64,000 nt of DNA, taken from Sphingopyxis sp. H115. GTDB lineage: Bacteria; Pseudomonadota; Alphaproteobacteria; Sphingomonadales; Sphingomonadaceae. Position 1 is the stretch's first letter. Each line of letters starts with the position of its first letter. This document shows, in pieces, positions 8,977 through 16,296 of this stretch. The position numbers and the translations under genes are program-made. The notes beneath the pieces are model-generated. The model worked only from the letters and a program-made list of their open reading frames with translations. It did no database searches and was not told the origin of the DNA. The stretch lies in NCBI RefSeq assembly GCF_001468465.1, contig NZ_LNSA01000001.1:248001-312000 (forward strand), written 5' to 3'.

Positions 8977-9414
8977 TTATCCGACGATTTTCACATCTAA
9001 AACGCCACGCTCGAATGATCCCCATACCTCAATTGAGTGCCCCCAAAAGAGATCGCCATCGTCATAGTAGATGGTAAAGTATCCAGACGCCGTCGCTTCG
9101 ATCCGCGAAACACCGATGCGGGCGAGCCAATCTTGCCTAGAGATTTCGCCATCTTCTTCGTTCCAATTTTCAGCCCATGTTTTGAACAACTTCTCGTAGA
9201 TGCGATCATTAAACTCGGCTGCCCAAAGGCGATCCTTATCGAGAAGAGCCAATGCGTTGACCGAGGCTTGATCATAGGTCCCCCCGTCATTGGACAAAAT
9301 CAGAATCGCGTTACGGCCGCACCAATTGCCTCGTCCTTCGACATAACCCGCCAAATCAGCAACGGGCGCAAATTTACCAAGAACTTCATGCGAGAAGCCC
9401 TCACCTTCGCTCAC
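8977..9414 (-). CDS. small unknown protein between korA and korB, possibly DUF2262-like
   Basis: A 145-residue acidic cytoplasmic protein with many Trp (GNWCGR, LWAAEF, TWAENWNEE, DLFWGHSIEVWG). The C-terminal pattern YYDDGDLFWGHSIEV resembles DUF2262 or related immunity-like families, recalled and not searched. The start is GTG at 9414, which overlaps the korA stop as GTGA, so translation is coupled to korA. The base composition is visibly more A/T-rich than korA and korB and codon use differs, suggesting later insertion into the operon. An alternative is an ordinary accessory gene of unknown role. Confidence 0.7.
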   Translation of the reverse strand: MSEGEGFSHEVLGKFAPVADLAGYVEGRGNWCGRNAILILSNDGGTYDQASVNALALLDKDRLWAAEFNDRIYEKLFKTWAENWNEEDGEISRQDWLARIGVSRIEATASGYFTIYYDDGDLFWGHSIEVWGSFERGVLDVKIVG

Positions 9415-11273
9415 GGAAGCGCGTCCTCGATCGCGGCTTCGATTTCGGCGATGGTGAAGGGCTGGCCCGACACCTTGTTTACGGGCTTTGCGTCGACCAG
9501 ATACTGATCGCGCAGCACGGTCTTCAATTGCCCGGTGTTCATTTCGGGCACGATCACCTTGTCATAGCTCTTAAGCAATTGGCCGAGATTTGCGGGCAGC
9601 GGCCAGATGTGGCGGATGTGGATATGGCTGACGTCAGCGCCCTGCGCCCGCTGTCGACGCACCGCCTGATGGATCGGCCCAAAGGTCGAGCCCCAGCCGA
9701 CGACCGCGAGCTTGCCGCCCTCAGCGCCCAATTCGACGACCTGGTCGGGGACCTTGACGCCGTCGACCTTGGCCTTGCGGATGTCGGTCATCGTCTGGTG
9801 ATTGCCCGGCGCATAGTTGATGTGGCCGGTGTCGACCTCCTTCTCGATCCCGCCGATGCGGTGGAGCAGGCCGGGAGTACCGGGCTTGACCCACGGGCGC
9901 GCGAGCTTTTCGTCGCGGCCATAGGGCTTGAAGCCGCCCTCGGGCACTTCGGTCAAGAATTCAACCGGGAACGCCTCATAGGCGGTAAGATCGGGCACCG
10001 CCCAGGGCTCGGCGGCGTTGGCGATATAGCCGTCGGTGAGCAGCATCACCGGGGTCATATATTGCACAGCGATGCGCACCGCCTCGATCGCGCACTCGAA
10101 CGCATCGCCGGGGGAGCGCGCGGCGATCACCGGCATCGGCGCATCGCCGTTGCGGCCATAGACCGCCTGATAGAGGTCCGACTGTTCGGTCTTGGTCGGA
10201 AGGCCGGTCGAGGGGCCGCCACGCTGCGAATTGACGATGACGAGCGGCAGCTCGGTCATGATCGCGAGGCCCATCGCCTCGCCCTTCAGCGCGATGCCCG
10301 GACCCGACGAGCTGGTGACGCCGAGCGACCCGCCATAGCTCGCGCCGATCGCCGAACAGATCGCCGCGATCTCGTCTTCGGCCTGGAAGGTCGTGACGTC
10401 ATATTCCTTGAGCCGCGACAGATGATGGAGGATCGCCGACGCCGGCGTGATCGGATAGCCGCCGAAGAACATCGGCAGCTTGGCAAGCTGGGCGCCCGCG
10501 ACGAGGCCGAGCGCGATGCCTTCGGCGCCGGTCAGCGTCCGGTAGAGGCCAGGGGCAACCGGCGCAGGGTCGACATGATGCTGCTTCAGCGGGCCCGCGA
10601 GCTCAGCGGTCTCGCCATAGGCGTGGCCCGCGTTGAGCGCGGCGACGTTGGCGGCGGCAAGGTTCGGGTCCTTGGCGAACTTCGCGTTCAGCCAGTCGAT
10701 CAGCGGCTGGCGATCGCGGTCGAACATCCAGAGCGACAGCCCCAGCGTCCACATATTCTTGCAGCGGAGCGCTTCCTTGTTGCCGAGCCCGAAAGGCTTG
10801 ACCGCGTCCATGGTGAGCTGGCTGATGTTGAGCTTCAGCAATTGCCACTTCGCAAGACTGCCGTCGTCGAGCGGGTTCGCGTCATATTTCGCCTTGGCGA
10901 GATTGCGGTCGTTGAATTCACCCTCGTCGGCGATGATGAGGCCGCCCTGCTTCAGCTGCGGGACATTGGTCTTGAGCGCCGCGGGGTTCATCGCGACAAG
11001 CACGTCGGGTGCATCGCCCGCGGTGTCGATCGCCGACGAACCGAAATTGATCTGGAAAGCCGACACACCAAAAAGCGTGCCTTGCGGGGCGCGGATCTCG
11101 GCAGGAAAATCAGGGAAGGTCGCGAAGTCGTTGCCCGCCAGCGCCGACGACAAGGTAAACTGACCGCCGGTCAGCTGCATCCCGTCGCCGCTATCGCCGG
11201 CAAATCGAACCACCACTGCGTCCGAAAGGGGGGACTGCCGCTTGCCGGCTTCGTCCGCTACCGCTGTCGCCAT
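9411..11273 (-). CDS. korA: 2-oxoacid (2-oxoglutarate) ferredoxin oxidoreductase, fused gamma-alpha subunit
   Basis: Partner of KorB. The 620-residue protein has an N-terminal gamma domain (FAGDSGDGMQLTGGQF near residue 25, then FPDFPAEIRAP) fused to the alpha domain, where GGYPITPAS, EDEIAA and SSGPG are pyruvate:ferredoxin oxidoreductase-type signatures, with the substrate-binding region NSQRGGPSTGLPTKTEQ. The ATG at 11273 (MATAVADEAG) is chosen over a longer frame that would add 31 basic residues. It overlaps the following small gene by 4 bp and is divergent from the esterase gene. Confidence 0.95.
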   Translation of the reverse strand: MATAVADEAGKRQSPLSDAVVVRFAGDSGDGMQLTGGQFTLSSALAGNDFATFPDFPAEIRAPQGTLFGVSAFQINFGSSAIDTAGDAPDVLVAMNPAALKTNVPQLKQGGLIIADEGEFNDRNLAKAKYDANPLDDGSLAKWQLLKLNISQLTMDAVKPFGLGNKEALRCKNMWTLGLSLWMFDRDRQPLIDWLNAKFAKDPNLAAANVAALNAGHAYGETAELAGPLKQHHVDPAPVAPGLYRTLTGAEGIALGLVAGAQLAKLPMFFGGYPITPASAILHHLSRLKEYDVTTFQAEDEIAAICSAIGASYGGSLGVTSSSGPGIALKGEAMGLAIMTELPLVIVNSQRGGPSTGLPTKTEQSDLYQAVYGRNGDAPMPVIAARSPGDAFECAIEAVRIAVQYMTPVMLLTDGYIANAAEPWAVPDLTAYEAFPVEFLTEVPEGGFKPYGRDEKLARPWVKPGTPGLLHRIGGIEKEVDTGHINYAPGNHQTMTDIRKAKVDGVKVPDQVVELGAEGGKLAVVGWGSTFGPIHQAVRRQRAQGADVSHIHIRHIWPLPANLGQLLKSYDKVIVPEMNTGQLKTVLRDQYLVDAKPVNKVSGQPFTIAEIEAAIEDALP

Positions 11274-11458
11274 TTTTCGTATCTGCCTTTGAATCTTGCG
11301 AACCTGTGACACTGGCCTAGGCCTGTGGGCGCTTCGCCGCAATTGAGAAAAATTTGTGCGCAGCAAAGCGAGAAGCGCAGGTGAGTTTCATTTCGGGATT
11401 GAATTTACCCCGTCGATACCGAATAGCATGGTGAAAATTGGATCAGGGAGAGATGCAG

Positions 11459-12406
11459 ATGACCGACGGCACCACCCATTTCACGCGCCCCGACGTGGCG
11501 GCTTTCCTCGCCTTCCTGAACGCGCAGGAAGGCCCGAAGATGGAGGAGATGCCGCCGGAAGGCGCGCGCGAGATGTTCCGTGTGATGGGCCAGCTCGCCG
11601 ACGTGCCCCGCGGCGAGATCGCGAATGTCGAGGACCGCACCATCCCGGGGCCCGCGGGCGATATCGCCATCCGCATCTACGACAATCGCCCCGATCGCGA
11701 CACCGGTCCGGTGATGGTCTTTTATCACGGCGGCGGGTGGGTGATCGGCGATCTCGACACGCATGATCCCTACTGCGCCGAGGCGGCGCGGCTGCTAGAC
11801 ATGCCGGTGATCGCCGTGGATTATCGCCTTGCGCCCGAACACCCCTTCCCCGCCGCCCCGATCGACTGCGAAGCCGCGACGCGCTGGGTCGCCGACCATG
11901 TCCCCTGCACCGGCCTTGTTCTGTCGGGGGAAAGCGCGGGCGGCAATCTGACGATCGCCACCGCGCTCAGCCTTCGCGACAAGCCAGCGGCGAAACCAGT
12001 CATCGCGATCCACCCCATCTATCCTGCGGTCACGACGCACGACGACTGGCAAAGCTATCGCGATTTCGGCGAGGGTCATCTGCTGACCAAAGGCAGCATG
12101 ACCTGGTTCGGCAATCATTATGCCGCCGATCCTGCCGATTACCGCGCCTCGCCGCTCGATTTTCCGGCCGAAGGCTTGCCGCCGACGCTGCTCGTGACCG
12201 CGGGGCTTGACCCGCTGCGCGACCAGGGGCGCGCTTACGCCGCGAAGCTGATCGAAGCGGGGGTGCCGACAACCTACCGCGAGGCCAAGGGCAATATCCA
12301 CGGCTATATCAATCTGTCGCAGGGAATCCCAAGCGCGAAGGAGGACATCCGCAGCGCGCTCACCATATTGAAAGCGATCGTCGCCGAAGCTAACGGCACG
12401 GCATGA
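11459..12406 (+). CDS. alpha/beta-hydrolase esterase of the hormone-sensitive-lipase family
   Basis: A 315-residue cytoplasmic carboxylesterase. HGGGWVIGD is the HSL-family oxyanion motif, VDYRLAPEHPFPAA is the adjoining signature, GESAGGN carries the nucleophilic Ser, and GLDPLRDQG supplies the Asp; the His is in GNIHGYIN near the end. The ATG at 11459 is chosen because GGGAG lies 8 nt upstream, while the ATG at 11453 would be only 2 nt away. It overlaps rppH by ATGA, so the two are co-translated. The substrate is unknown. Confidence 0.93.
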   Translation: MTDGTTHFTRPDVAAFLAFLNAQEGPKMEEMPPEGAREMFRVMGQLADVPRGEIANVEDRTIPGPAGDIAIRIYDNRPDRDTGPVMVFYHGGGWVIGDLDTHDPYCAEAARLLDMPVIAVDYRLAPEHPFPAAPIDCEAATRWVADHVPCTGLVLSGESAGGNLTIATALSLRDKPAAKPVIAIHPIYPAVTTHDDWQSYRDFGEGHLLTKGSMTWFGNHYAADPADYRASPLDFPAEGLPPTLLVTAGLDPLRDQGRAYAAKLIEAGVPTTYREAKGNIHGYINLSQGIPSAKEDIRSALTILKAIVAEANGTA

Positions 12407-12879
12407 TTGATCACGACAAACTTCCCTATCGCCCGTGCGCGGGCGTGATGCTCGCCAACCGCGACGGTCTCATCTTCGTCGGCCAGCGCCTCGATACCAC
12501 CACCGAGGCGTGGCAGATGCCGCAGGGCGGTATCGACGACGGTGAGGATGCCGAAGAGGCCGCCATCCGCGAACTTGGCGAGGAAACCGGCGTCCATGGC
12601 GGGCTGGTCGAGATCATCGCGCGCAGCAAAGAGGAATATTTCTACGACCTCCCCGACCATCTGATCGGCAAGATGTGGGGCGGAAAATATCGCGGGCAGC
12701 GCCAGCACTGGTTCCTGATGCGTTTCATGGGCGACGACGGCGACGTCAACATCCACACCGAGCATCAAGAATTCCGCGCGTGGAAATGGGCCGAGCTGGG
12801 CGAGATCGAGAAGCTGATCGTGCCCTTCAAGCGCGCACTTTATCGCGGACTGGTCGAGGAATTCGGCCCGCTCGTCTGA
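12403..12879 (+). CDS. rppH: RNA 5'-pyrophosphohydrolase (Nudix)
   Basis: Removes pyrophosphate from 5'-triphosphorylated RNA and so starts mRNA decay. The 158-residue protein has the RppH opening YRPCAGVMLANRDG and the Nudix box at residues 42-64 (GGIDDGEDAEEA, then RELGEETG), followed by WWGGKYRGQRQHWFL-like RNA-binding residues. The length is typical. It begins inside the end of the esterase gene (ATGA) and its 3' end overlaps the convergent uracil-DNA glycosylase gene by 40 bp. Confidence 0.93.
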   Translation: MIDHDKLPYRPCAGVMLANRDGLIFVGQRLDTTTEAWQMPQGGIDDGEDAEEAAIRELGEETGVHGGLVEIIARSKEEYFYDLPDHLIGKMWGGKYRGQRQHWFLMRFMGDDGDVNIHTEHQEFRAWKWAELGEIEKLIVPFKRALYRGLVEEFGPLV

Positions 12880-13550
12880 TCCCTGAGTGCGATCGCAGTG
12901 CGAAAGACGTCGGCGAACATCTCGGCCGTCAGCCGCCCGGTGTTCGTGTTGTAGCGCGAGCAATGATAGCTATCGACGAGGTAGCGGTCGCCGGGCAGCG
13001 CATGGACCGCGCCATGCGCGAAGCGATGGGCGGCGAGGCGCTCGCCCGCCGCGCGCAGCGCCGCATCGTGGGCGATCCGCCCGAGCGCGATAATCACCCG
13101 GACTGCCGGCAGGGCGGCAAGCTGACGCTCGAAAAAGGGGCGGCAGTTCGCGATCTCCGCGGGCATCGGCTTGTTCTGAGGCGGGAGGCATTTGACGCTG
13201 TTGACGATGATCGCCCCGTCGAGCGTGAGCCCGTCGTCGATCCGCGCATCGTAGCATCCCTTGCTCAGCCCGAATTCGGCCAGCGTCGCGAACAGCAGGT
13301 CGCCGGCATAATCGCCCGTGAACGGCCGCCCGGTGCGGTTCGCGCCATGCTTGCCCGGCGCCAGCCCAGCGAACGCCAGCCAGGCATCGGGATCGCCGAA
13401 GGCATGAACAGGCGCGTTCCACCAGTCGGGGTGCTCATCCTGACACGCGCGCCGCAAAGCGACGAGCCGCGGGCAGCGCGGGCAATCGCGCGGCGGTTCG
13501 GTTCCGGGCAATGGGCTGTCAATTTCCACATATCTGCGATAGGCGCGCAT
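12840..13550 (-). CDS. uracil-DNA glycosylase family 5 (UDGb), Fe-S type
   Basis: A DNA-repair glycosylase of the UDGb family acting on deaminated bases. Motif 1 is GLAPGKHGANRTGRPFTGD at residues 62-80, and motif 2 is HCSRYNTNTGRLT starting at His196. Cys23, Cys26, Cys121 and Cys136 are the likely 4Fe-4S ligands. Like other family-5 enzymes it lacks the catalytic Asp of family 1. The start at 13550 is 2 bp from the divergent folK start. The last 40 bp overlap rppH on the other strand. Confidence 0.92.
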   Translation of the reverse strand: MRAYRRYVEIDSPLPGTEPPRDCPRCPRLVALRRACQDEHPDWWNAPVHAFGDPDAWLAFAGLAPGKHGANRTGRPFTGDYAGDLLFATLAEFGLSKGCYDARIDDGLTLDGAIIVNSVKCLPPQNKPMPAEIANCRPFFERQLAALPAVRVIIALGRIAHDAALRAAGERLAAHRFAHGAVHALPGDRYLVDSYHCSRYNTNTGRLTAEMFADVFRTAIALRDQTSGPNSSTSPR

Positions 13551-13552
13551 CT

Positions 13553-14074
13553 ATGAGCAACGCAATGCCGCTCCCGCTCTATGCCATCGGCCTCGGGTCG
13601 AACCGCCGCCATGCGCGTTATGGTGATCCGCGCGCCGTGCTGCTTGCCGCGCTCGCCGCGCTGGAGAGCGACGATATCGAGGCGGTCGACGCCAGCCCGA
13701 TCATCGCCAGCGACCCGATCGGTCCGTCGCGCCGCCGTTATGCCAACGCCGTCGCGCTCGTCGCCTCCAAGCTGAGTCCGCCCGAAATGCTCGATCGCTT
13801 GCAGGAAATCGAAGCTCGCTTCGGTCATCGCACCGGCCAGCGCTGGAGCGCGCGGACGCTCGATCTCGATATCTTGCTTTGGTCGGGCGGGGCGTGGGCC
13901 GATGCCAGCCTCACTATTCCCCATCCCGCCCTCGAAAAGCGCGCCTTCGTGCTCGGCCCGCTGCGCGCGATCGTCCCCGAATGGAAGCACCCCTTGCGGG
14001 GACGCAGCGTTCGCCAACTCGCCGCACGGTTGATCCGTCCGAAGCCGGTTGACCCGAACGCGTCGGGGCACTAG
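13553..14074 (+). CDS. folK: 2-amino-4-hydroxy-6-hydroxymethyldihydropteridine pyrophosphokinase
   Basis: Transfers pyrophosphate from ATP to the pterin alcohol in folate synthesis. The 173-residue protein has the HPPK opening YAIGLGSNRRH, YANAVALV, and the core RWSARTLDLDILLW, whose Asp residues bind Mg-ATP; IPHPALEKRAFVL follows. The ATG at 13553 is chosen because the longer frame would begin inside the divergent glycosylase gene. It lies upstream of tRNA-Lys with a 43-bp gap. Confidence 0.95.
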   Translation: MSNAMPLPLYAIGLGSNRRHARYGDPRAVLLAALAALESDDIEAVDASPIIASDPIGPSRRRYANAVALVASKLSPPEMLDRLQEIEARFGHRTGQRWSARTLDLDILLWSGGAWADASLTIPHPALEKRAFVLGPLRAIVPEWKHPLRGRSVRQLAARLIRPKPVDPNASGH

Positions 14075-14117
14075 GGCGGCGGCTCACTTCGCAAGATCGC
14101 CTTGGCGGTATCGCGAT

Positions 14118-14193
14118 GGGCCCTTAGCTCAGTCGGTAGAGCAACTGACTTTTAATCAGTAGGTCGCTGGTTCGAACCCAGCAGGGCTCACCA
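14118..14193 (+). tRNA. tRNA-Lys (anticodon TTT)
   Basis: A 76-nt tRNA. The 7-bp acceptor stem pairs GGGCCCT with AGGGCTC (one G-U pair). The D arm AGCTCAGTCGGTAGAGC, an anticodon stem ACTGA/TCAGT with loop CTTTTAA, and TTCGAACC in the T loop are all present. The CCA end is encoded. The anticodon TTT reads AAA/AAG. It lies between folK and galE in the same direction. There is no integrase beside it. Confidence 0.98.
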
Positions 14194-14318
14194 TATTCTC
14201 GATCGACATCCCAAAAGCCGGCCTTGCCGGCGCGGCTACGCACAATCTCTTGGTAGTATGCCGCCGATAGAATAGGGCGGCGATACCGGGCCGTTGCCCG
14301 ATGGAGACAGGCCGAGCG

Positions 14319-15335
14319 ATGAAGATATTATTGACGGGCGGCGCCGGATATATCGGTAGCCATGTCGCCACCGCCCTGGTGTCGTCGGGGCATGACGTCG
14401 TCTGTTTCGACAATCTTTCCAACAGCGATGCAGCGGTGATGGACCGGCTTGAAGCGATCACCGGCACCGCCATTCCGCTGGTCGAGGGCGACATCCGCGA
14501 CCGCGACGCGATGCGCTATGTCCTCCAAGAATATGGCGCCGAGGCGGTCATCCATTTCGCAGGCCTCAAAGCCGTCGGGGAATCGGTCGCCGAGCCGATA
14601 AAATATTATGACAATAATGTGCGCGGTACCCTGACCCTGCTCGAAGCGATGGCCGATTGCGATGTGCATACGCTGGTCTTTTCGTCGAGCGCGACCGTCT
14701 ACGGCCAGCCGCAATATCTACCGCTTGACGAGAACCACCCGACGTCGGCGACCAATCCCTATGGCCGTACCAAGCTAATGATCGAAGAGATGCTGCGCGA
14801 CGTCGCGGCGGCGGATTCTAAATGGCGCATCGCCATCTTGCGCTATTTCAACCCGGTGGGTGCGCATGACAGCGGCCTGATCGGCGAAAACCCCAACGGC
14901 ATTCCGAACAATCTGATGCCCTTCATCAGCCGGGTCGCCGCTGGACGGCTCGCTGAATTGTCGGTGTTCGGCGACGATTACGACACGCCCGACGGAACGG
15001 GCGTGCGCGACTATATCCATGTCGTCGATCTGGCCGAGGGTCATGTCGCCGCGCTTGAGGCGGTCGCGAAGAGCGGCCAACCGATTTCGACGTGGAATCT
15101 CGGCACGGGACAAGGCTATTCGGTGCTCGAGATGGTCGAAGCCTTCGAGCGTATCAATGACGTTAGCGTCCCCTATCGCATCGCGCCGCGCCGCGACGGC
15201 GACGTCGCAAGCTGCTTCGCCAGCCCCGAACGCGCCGCGCGGGAACTGGGCTGGAAGGCAAATCGCGACCTCGACGCGATGTGCGCATCGAGCTGGCGCT
15301 TCGAACGCATGCTCGCCACGCGCAACGCCGACTAG
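14319..15335 (+). CDS. galE: UDP-glucose 4-epimerase
   Basis: Interconverts UDP-glucose and UDP-galactose using tightly bound NAD. The 338-residue protein is an extended SDR with GGAGYIGS at the N-terminus, HFAGLKAVGESV, the Ser/Thr-rich catalytic segment FSSSATVYG and YGRTK (Tyr-x3-Lys). YFNPVGAH and GVRDYIHVVDLA are GalE hallmarks. The length equals the E. coli enzyme. The ATG at 14319 (MKILLTGG) is preferred over 14301. It would feed galactose or, together with the 4-epimerase at 48-49 kb, galacturonate into the surface polysaccharide. Its last 4 bp overlap the convergent exporter gene. Confidence 0.94.
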   Translation: MKILLTGGAGYIGSHVATALVSSGHDVVCFDNLSNSDAAVMDRLEAITGTAIPLVEGDIRDRDAMRYVLQEYGAEAVIHFAGLKAVGESVAEPIKYYDNNVRGTLTLLEAMADCDVHTLVFSSSATVYGQPQYLPLDENHPTSATNPYGRTKLMIEEMLRDVAAADSKWRIAILRYFNPVGAHDSGLIGENPNGIPNNLMPFISRVAAGRLAELSVFGDDYDTPDGTGVRDYIHVVDLAEGHVAALEAVAKSGQPISTWNLGTGQGYSVLEMVEAFERINDVSVPYRIAPRRDGDVASCFASPERAARELGWKANRDLDAMCASSWRFERMLATRNAD

Positions 15336-15904
15336 CCGAGCCAGCCGGCGGTCTGCGCGAACACCCACAGGCCGATGATCAGGAACAGGGCTGCTGCGAC
15401 CATGCGGACCTTGGCCAGGTCGACGCGTTTCAGCAATTCGTTGCCGAGGAAGATCGCCGGGACATTTGCGATCATCATGCCGAGCGTCGTCCCTGCCGTC
15501 ACCGCCACGACGTTCTGATATTGCGCGCCCAAGGCAATGGTCGCGACCTGCGTCTTGTCGCCCATTTCGACGAGGAAGAAGGCAAAGAGCGTCGTCAGAA
15601 ACGCGCCGAAGCGCGGCTTGGGCGCTTCGTCATCGCTAAACTTGTCCGGGATAAGCGTCCATAGGGCCATCGCGATGAACGACAGGCCGATCGCATATCG
15701 AAAAACTGCGCTGTCGAGGAAGGCTGCCGCCGATGCGCCAAGCATCGCCGCGAGCGCATGGTTGGCGAGCGTAGCGACCAAGATACCGAGGATGATCGGC
15801 ACCGGACGGCCAAAACGCGCGGCGAGCAGGATCGCCAGCAATTGCGTCTTGTCGCCGATTTCGGCGAGCGCGACCACGGCGGTCGACGTGAACAGGGCTT
15901 CCAT
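15332..15904 (-). CDS. GDT1/UPF0016 (TMEM165) family cation exporter, probable Mn2+ exporter
   Basis: A 190-residue inner-membrane protein with six predicted helices in two repeats, each carrying the family signature: EIGDKTQLLAILLAARF near residue 14 and EMGDKTQVATIALG in the second half. The acidic residues line the cation site. Bacterial members export Mn2+ (family knowledge). The ATG at 15904 is chosen because the upstream open frame is occupied by a yybP-ykoY riboswitch and a hairpin next to the ribosome binding site, which independently supports a manganese role. Confidence 0.93.
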   Translation of the reverse strand: MEALFTSTAVVALAEIGDKTQLLAILLAARFGRPVPIILGILVATLANHALAAMLGASAAAFLDSAVFRYAIGLSFIAMALWTLIPDKFSDDEAPKPRFGAFLTTLFAFFLVEMGDKTQVATIALGAQYQNVVAVTAGTTLGMMIANVPAIFLGNELLKRVDLAKVRMVAAALFLIIGLWVFAQTAGWLG

Positions 15905-15915
15905 GGGATACTCCG

Positions 15916-15964
15916 GGGCCGGACGGCTGCGATTCCAATAGACACCGGACCCGCCGTCCGGCCC
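15916..15964 (-). promoter_or_regulatory. hairpin between the riboswitch aptamer and the exporter start (likely expression platform)
   Basis: A perfect 12-bp inverted repeat, GGGCCGGACGGC with GCCGTCCGGCCC, at 15953-15964 and 15916-15927, with a loop of 25 nt. The proximal arm ends beside CCCCGGAG, the ribosome binding site of the exporter, whose ATG is at 15904. There is no T-run after it. This fits control of translation start, with the binding site free or covered depending on the aptamer. Confidence 0.65.
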
Positions 15965-15979
15965 GGACGAAGGTCGATG

Positions 15980-16091
15980 CCATTGGTCTCGCCCAAACGG
16001 TTTCCCGTTTCCACCGCACCATGACCTCTCAGCCAAGTATGTTGACGCGGTGGCCCGTCGCGAAGGACGGCTGGCTACTCCCCAGATGACG
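15980..16091 (-). ncRNA. yybP-ykoY manganese riboswitch aptamer
   Basis: On the minus strand the conserved core GGGGAGTAGCC lies at 16083-16073, followed by GTCAACATAC, a GGTGCGGTGG/AAACGGG region, and the closing GCGAGACC at 15992-15985. These are the invariant elements of the yybP-ykoY Mn2+ aptamer, and they precede a GDT1-type exporter gene, the classic target. The RNA would turn on export when Mn2+ is high. P1 pairing near the ends is only partly resolved by eye, so the outer limits are approximate. The GGGGAG-TAG core overlaps the stop codon of the upstream lipoprotein gene. Confidence 0.88.
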
Positions 16092-16296
16092 GCGGCGGGT
16101 TAGACGGCTTCGCGGTTTCAGACAAGTCATTTGACGCCGCAGGCGCTGCCTGACCGGATTTCGCGATATCGGCGTCCATCGCGTTCGCGCGCGCCTCAAT
16201 CTCTTTTGCCGCCTCGTCATAGCGGTCGTCGAACCGCGGCTCGTCCTTGCACGCCGCAAGTAACAGCGCGGAAACGAAGAGGATTGCGGCGCGCAT
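16075..16296 (-). CDS. small lipoprotein downstream of tamB, unknown
   Basis: A 73-residue protein with a short lipoprotein signal (MRAAILFVSALLLAAC, Cys16), followed by a charged helical segment and a Pro/Ser-rich end PSNPPPSSGE. The ATG at 16296 shares a base with the tamB stop (TGATG), so it is coupled to tamB. The last codons, GGG-GAG-TAG, are also the conserved core of the yybP-ykoY aptamer. Function is unknown; a structural or TAM-associated role is possible from position alone. Confidence 0.75.
   Translation of the reverse strand: MRAAILFVSALLLAACKDEPRFDDRYDEAAKEIEARANAMDADIAKSGQAAPAASNDLSETAKPSNPPPSSGE

Noticed and set aside
9528..11309. Long plus-strand open frame (593 codons) opposite korA
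   Set aside because: KorA carries family motifs through its length; the opposite frame has only Asp/Arg-rich antisense composition.
14118..14193. tRNA-Lys as an integration site for an island
   Set aside because: No integrase, direct repeat of the tRNA end or foreign block follows; galE is adjacent.
14201..14232. GC-rich hairpin after tRNA-Lys as a terminator
   Set aside because: The stem (CCGGC/GCCGG) is only 5 bp and has no T-run; it is too weak to support.
14156..14494. Minus-strand open frame ending in a SPAGFEPAT-like peptide
   Set aside because: This peptide is a known artefact of reading a tRNA in antisense; the frame lies over tRNA-Lys and galE and has no binding site.
16030..16060. 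CTGAGA-type TPP riboswitch core in the exporter leader
   Set aside because: The GGCTGAGAGG string lies inside the yybP-ykoY aptamer and the other TPP elements are missing.
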